From contig OX465110.1 in assembly GCA_949987565.1 (NCBI GenBank), forward strand, positions 15,602,290 through 15,666,289: a DNA stretch of 64,000 nt. The letters are read 5' to 3'. Below are positions 59,755 to 64,000 of this stretch, in pieces. The notes beneath the pieces are model-generated. The model had not been told where the DNA came from. It did not search any database and saw nothing but the letters and a program-made list of their open reading frames with translations. The stretch's first letter is position 1, and each line of letters begins with the position of its first letter. The position numbers were made by a program, and so were the translations under genes. The DNA comes from Luidia sarsii. Its lineage: Eukaryota; Echinodermata; Asteroidea; Paxillosida; Luidiidae.

Positions 59755-59781
<27 letters not shown>
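59755..59781 (+). repeat. Poly-A tract
   Basis: About 27 A in a row. No retroposon body was recognised immediately upstream. Confidence 0.95.
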
Positions 59782-59786
<5 letters not shown>

Positions 59787-60286
59787 CATCCACAAACTTC
59801 CTTCTCCAGGTTTTTCGGGGGGGGGGGGGGCCTACAAAGTCTTGGTGCAATCAGGGGGAAAAAAGGGCAAGGTGATTGATCATGACATGAACACAGACGA
59901 CTGAACATGCTTGCTCTCGCAAGGACCATGAGGGAGAGGCGCTGCGCGCGTCATATGATTCGCTGGGAGGCTCGTGATTGGTTGGCGTCCCTCGCAAGGG
60001 GAAGGTCCTGCTTTACGTCCAGGATCACCTTATGTCAGCTGTCCTTTTTTTTTCTTCTTCGTTCTCCAATCTGCCCCCGAGGCCAAAAAAACAGGAAAGG
60101 AACAGCTCCCAACCCTGGGAGCAAATTAAACAATTACTCAGTCCACTTGCTGAGCGCCCATTCTCTTTACACAAGTTTTGAATTGATGATAGATTTTTTT
60201 TTTAGCAAATTTGGACTTTACTTGTAGAGCAACAAAAATGCAAAGGCAATATGGAGCATTTTGTTGATGTACAGAACATCATGGGC

Positions 60287-60588
60287 TTAAAGCCCCTACA
60301 CAACATTGGTAAGATCGAAAAACAGAAATGTTCACAGATTTACAGGAAACTTATACAGTTTGAAGATGGTTATAGTAGAAACCTCTCACTGAGATATTTC
60401 TGGCTAAATTGTTGTATTTTGGGAGAAATGAGTAAAAGAAAAAGTTTACGTCTCACTGAGATCTTAACTATTTTTCAGAACAGTACGGCATTGAATGCTG
60501 CATTTTCGCGAAACAAATGAAGCGGTTTTCATGATTTTCTTGAGACTCGGTTGGCGGATTGAGCTGAAATTTTGTGTAGGGGCTTTAA
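60287..60588 (+). mobile_element. TTAA-flanked MITE, copy 4 with internal deletion
   Basis: TTAA-AGCCCCTACACAACATTGG at the left; the right end jumps from GCTGAAATTTTG directly to TGTAGGGGCT-TTAA. About 75 bases before the right terminal repeat are missing compared with copies 1-3. Confidence 0.9.
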
Positions 60589-61218
60589 GAACAGGAGCAG
60601 CATCGATGCCTTGAGTTCATAAGGTAATGGAAAAGCGCCCTCGTTTGACTAATAATTACACAGCCGATGTCAGCACCAAAGCCGCAGTTTCTAGTTCAGA
60701 GGTTTCCTAGTTGAAAGGTCTAGTACCTGAACTCACATTATGCTTTCCCGATTACACTGTACGTCCCAGGCCTAAAGCTAGTCTGCAGTATGAAATCCTG
60801 TACTAGTAGGGTTTGTGCAAACTAAGCAGGAGGACATTTCTGCTGTCTTGTATTCATTCTGAATCTTGGCCTTTCAACCAAAGCACACTCAGAAAAAAGT
60901 ACTAAGGTTACATTACTGCACGTGAAGTCGATCATTCGGCTCAGAGTCAGCAAATGCTTCATGTAAATGGGTGTGCACCAGTAAGCACAGATGAGTCAGG
61001 GTTCCCGACTTTGCTAGTATTCACCACCAAATAGGCCTATTACTAGGAAAGGTTACTTGGTTGGTCGGAAAGGGTATTAAACAGACTCTCTAAAACACTC
61101 CCAAGCTACATCATGACAATCCAAGGGTGGTACAAATGTGAGGGGATAAGGGGAAAACCTCTTTTTATTTTGACAGGAGGAAGAAAATGGGAAAGCCAGG
61201 AATCTTCTGGGAACTTAC

Positions 61219-61281
61219 CTGTGTGATGTCGTCTGAGTGCGAGTCCTTGTAGGCCCAAGGAGATTGGTGGAACGACAATCC
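61219..61281 (-). CDS. WDR89: WDR89-like WD-repeat protein, first exon visible in the window
   Basis: Acceptor CTTTCGTGTAG|GGA and donor CAG|GTAAGT; 21 codons, GLSFHQSPWAYKDSHSDDIT-Q, phase 0. The end matches human WDR89 LGAYSETHSDDVTQ (from memory) and joins in frame to VKFHP at 56278. About 150-190 N-terminal residues (the first WD blades) are expected upstream, but I found no matching exon between 61282 and 64000. They may lie in the 200-N gap or past the window end. Confidence 0.85.
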
Positions 61282-61401
61282 CTACACGAAAGAACAAATA
61301 CAAAAAGACATGCTAATTCACTGCAGTCCCACACCATAATTTAAAAAAAAATGGAGAATTGTCATCTTCTGGTTTACAACAATTGGCTGTTGGCATCTGA
61401 A

Positions 61402-61601
61402 NNNNNNNNNNNNNNNNNNNNNNNNNNNNNNNNNNNNNNNNNNNNNNNNNNNNNNNNNNNNNNNNNNNNNNNNNNNNNNNNNNNNNNNNNNNNNNNNNNN
61501 NNNNNNNNNNNNNNNNNNNNNNNNNNNNNNNNNNNNNNNNNNNNNNNNNNNNNNNNNNNNNNNNNNNNNNNNNNNNNNNNNNNNNNNNNNNNNNNNNNNN
61601 N
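61402..61601. other. Assembly gap (200 N)
   Basis: Exactly 200 N, immediately followed by (GA)n. The round length suggests a placeholder of unknown true size at a simple-repeat collapse. Confidence 0.99.
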
Positions 61602-61645
<44 letters not shown>

Positions 61646-61675
61646 GGGAGAGAGAGAGAGAGGAGGGGAGAGAGA
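61602..61675 (+). repeat. (GA)n/(GAGAGGGG)n microsatellite at the gap edge
   Basis: GA repeats with G-run interruptions adjoining the N run. It is the likely cause of the assembly break. Confidence 0.95.
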
Positions 61676-64000
61676 AGATAGAAACAATCTGTCGCAATCA
61701 CAGAGTCTCCCTGTTTTTAACCGCCGGGGCAAAATCAATATCTGTGAGCCACCTCGCATGGCCGTTCTCTTGAGGGTAAAGGTCAGAGAAGTTGCGGACA
61801 GAGGAGATGTGCTATGGGAAGGAGAGGGTCTCTCAGGATGGGCAAGGGGACAGAGCCTGAAACCGTCATGTCAATCATTCGGTAGACCTTGCAGCGACCT
61901 CCCTCCCTCCCTCATCCAAAGGCGCTCCGTGATTTGATCATCGCCTCGTAATAACGGGCGACCGATGGAGTTCTAGGGCCATAGGGAAGGGGCCTGAGCT
62001 TGAATTTCAATATTTCAATATGAATTTCCCGGTAATAGTTGCAAGATGGATAATAGTCAATTGCTTATACATCTAGAGTAATATGCAAAAATGTTGCAAA
62101 CTGCTTACCGGTACTGACTAATACTTAGTGTATATATATATCTAAGTGAGATTATTTTGTCAGTTTCATTATTTGTTCAGAGTTCATTTAAATAGGCCTC
62201 ACTAATGTACATGTAGGAATTTTTTTTATGTTTTCAAATTTGTATATAAATTATAATATGTATTCACAGGTATATCACAGAGGGCAAGTTGTCTATCCAA
62301 GTAAAGTTCTCCATCACATCAATTCCATATAACTTGCTTAGTTGTTAATATGAATTAGTACATGTAGGTGTCAATTTCAAGTTCTTATTTTCAAAATTGT
62401 TTTCCCATTTGTACACGTATGTACACTTACACAAATTTACTGGTAAATCATCATCTACCTATTGAAGTAAGATTCTTCATCAATGTTATTTGTTTCTTAT
62501 TTTTTTTATTTGAATTAGTAATGTAGCAATTGATTTATTTTTTGTATATTATTTCTGGATTTGTATGTAATGTTAATTTGACTGTGATTTTCTTCCAAGA
62601 TGCCATAATTATTGTCTGTATCTAAATAAGATTTTTACTGTTAAGATTTTATTAGAAGGAAACAATTTTGCTTTTCAATATATACCTAAATTGGTATATA
62701 ATACAATTTAAATTGAAAAAAAGAAAAAGGAATAAATTAGGGCAAAACTTACTAGAAAATAGATTTTTATTTTTTAAATGGCAAAGTAAATTGGACATGA
62801 CAGTTTAAATTGGACGGTAATTGTTCCAAGGTGGCTGTCTATCTAAATGTACATGTAAATGAGATTTGTTTATTAAAATCATTTATCTAAGTATCAATAT
62901 TTTTCTGATTTAAAAAAAAATGGCATGTTTGGTTTGCTCTGTTTTTCGCTAAATGTCTAATGAGTCGAGCTACTGTATAGCCCAGAGGGTTGGTAGAAAA
63001 AATTCTATCGCTGTGTTAGAAATAATTCAATCAATCCACACACACCCACAAAATTGGAAACTGGGCAGTCACCTATCTTCAGACTTTGTCCCGAGGAGTT
63101 GTTGTCCTTCCTTCAGGAATTCCATCAGGCCGGCCATTCTGGACACACAATTTGATTTGCCGTTAACCCTGCATGCAAATAATGGCCCGTCTTTAGGAGA
63201 CAAACAATTTCCAGCACGGACACCATTGAAGACGGTAGTGCGCACACACACACACACACAGGGTCATGTACCTCTGAACATGGGGACACGGGTGCTTAGC
63301 TAAAAGACATAATCCTAATGCCTCTCTGTTGCTCCGGGGAATGCTGATCGCTTTTAAGCAGATTCACATTCTGATGGACCCACTTCCCTTGGTCTGTCTG
63401 TCATTCCACTAACATCCCCCCCCGACTGCTTCACTGAAGGCCACAATTAAGCACCCGGAATAAAAAGAAAACTAATCGAAAACTACAGACAAAAAGCCAC
63501 TTTCAAATCATTAGAAATGAAGCCCAAAACAAAACTTTCTAAAGTGATTGCAAGTCCGACAACTAACATTTTAAGAAAGACCCTTGTAGGACTAGAATGT
63601 CAGGCCCTCTGAATTTTCTTTGTTTTTTGCATATTTTTGGCTGAATTTTATGGATTATTCTGAAAACATCAGCCTTGTCTCCTTGTCTCCATATAAATTG
63701 AGGGCAGTCTATGAATGCTTCAAGAGGCACAAGATTGTATGGTCTTAAGTACAAAAATGCAACAATTTTAGAGCAAGATCGGGGTGGATTTTATGGCGCT
63801 ATTTAGTTTGTCCTTTCAAGGTGTGCTTTTAATAGGATTCCATTGGATTGGGGGAGTAAATGTTATTCTCGGAATTTGTTTGAACAACCGATGCTGGAAA
63901 CAATGCCAACAGCTCCGCTCAATCACATTCTGGAAGGGGGGGGGGAGAGAGAGGCATAACTTCTAGGGACTCCCTAAGAATGGTTCCGGTAAGATTGACA

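Larger units (their letters stand above)
56279..61218 (-). other. WDR89: WDR89-like intron (4.9 kb)
   Basis: Contains the element relatives at 56894-57118 and 57749-57980, the hexamer array 58427-58975, a repeat copy at 59495-59555, poly-A at 59755-59781 and the TTAA MITE at 60287-60588. No exon-like frame with family similarity was found inside it. Confidence 0.75.
61282..64000. other. Probable WDR89-like upstream intron, no exon recognised
   Basis: Contains the gap 61402-61601, (GA)n 61602-61675, AT-rich sequence 62000-62950, (CA)n near 63243-63260 and a GATCCTAGCAGGACC-family fragment near 63565-63645. No frame here resembles the missing N-terminal WD blades. Confidence 0.5.

Noticed and set aside
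61690..61826. Possible exon on the minus strand: acceptor-like CCTTCCCATAG followed by a frame HISSVRNFSDLYPQENGHAR to a TGA
   Set aside because: It does not match the expected WDR89 N-terminus, ends in a stop without a donor, and a second frame is equally open; left unannotated.
63069..63257. A 62-codon minus-strand frame ending KSEDR
   Set aside because: No recognisable similarity, starts in a CA repeat, and no convincing splice sites.
1..64000. CRISPR arrays, integrated virus or bacterial-type operon
   Set aside because: The regular repeats here are minisatellites without unique spacers, and no phage, viral or operon-like genes were seen.

Overview
The window is animal nuclear DNA: split genes with GT-AG introns, long introns, many short dispersed repeats and one assembly gap of 200 N. 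The protein matches are to conserved metazoan genes. The repeat landscape (many foldback/MITE elements, a tRNA-derived SINE, abundant acatgta-type motifs, poly-C/poly-G tracts) suggests a marine invertebrate deuterostome such as an echinoderm. That taxonomic guess is an impression, not a demonstration. No bacterial operon, CRISPR array, virus or prophage is visible.

Three genes are supported, all on the minus strand. (1) At the left edge are the first two coding exons (1108-1355 and 146-279) of a mitochondrial FAD-dependent oxidoreductase of the PDPR/DMGDH/SARDH family. The gene continues beyond base 1. A 46-bp minisatellite lies directly upstream of its start codon. (2) A complete two-exon coding region for the serine kinase PSKH1 is split across about 29 kb: exon 1 at 42593-43477 (lipid-modified N-terminus and most of the kinase domain) and exon 2 at 12928-13281 (end of the kinase domain and Arg/Ser tail). 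Joined, it encodes 412 residues. (3) The last seven coding exons of a WD-repeat protein resembling WDR89 lie between 61281 and 50409. The N-terminal exons lie upstream, in the N gap or beyond base 64000.

Layout: 1-1355 PDPR-like 5' end; 1437-1740 minisatellite; 1741-12927 intergenic with foldback elements and MITEs; 12928-43477 PSKH1 with one giant repeat-filled intron; 43478-50408 intergenic, including the PSKH1 leader with upstream ORFs; 50409-61281 WDR89-like exons; 61402-61601 gap; the remainder is probably WDR89-like intron or upstream sequence.

The genes do not form a pathway. They are a mitochondrial flavoprotein, a membrane/nuclear-speckle kinase and a beta-propeller protein. PDPR and PSKH1 both map to human 16q22.1, so their adjacency here may be a remnant of ancestral linkage. 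Most of the remaining interest is in mobile elements. They include a TTAA-targeted MITE in four copies with an inferable empty site, several large inverted-repeat elements, and a 30-bp-arm palindrome just past the PSKH1 splice donor. I found no convincing undescribed biological system; the findings are local observations that can be tested.
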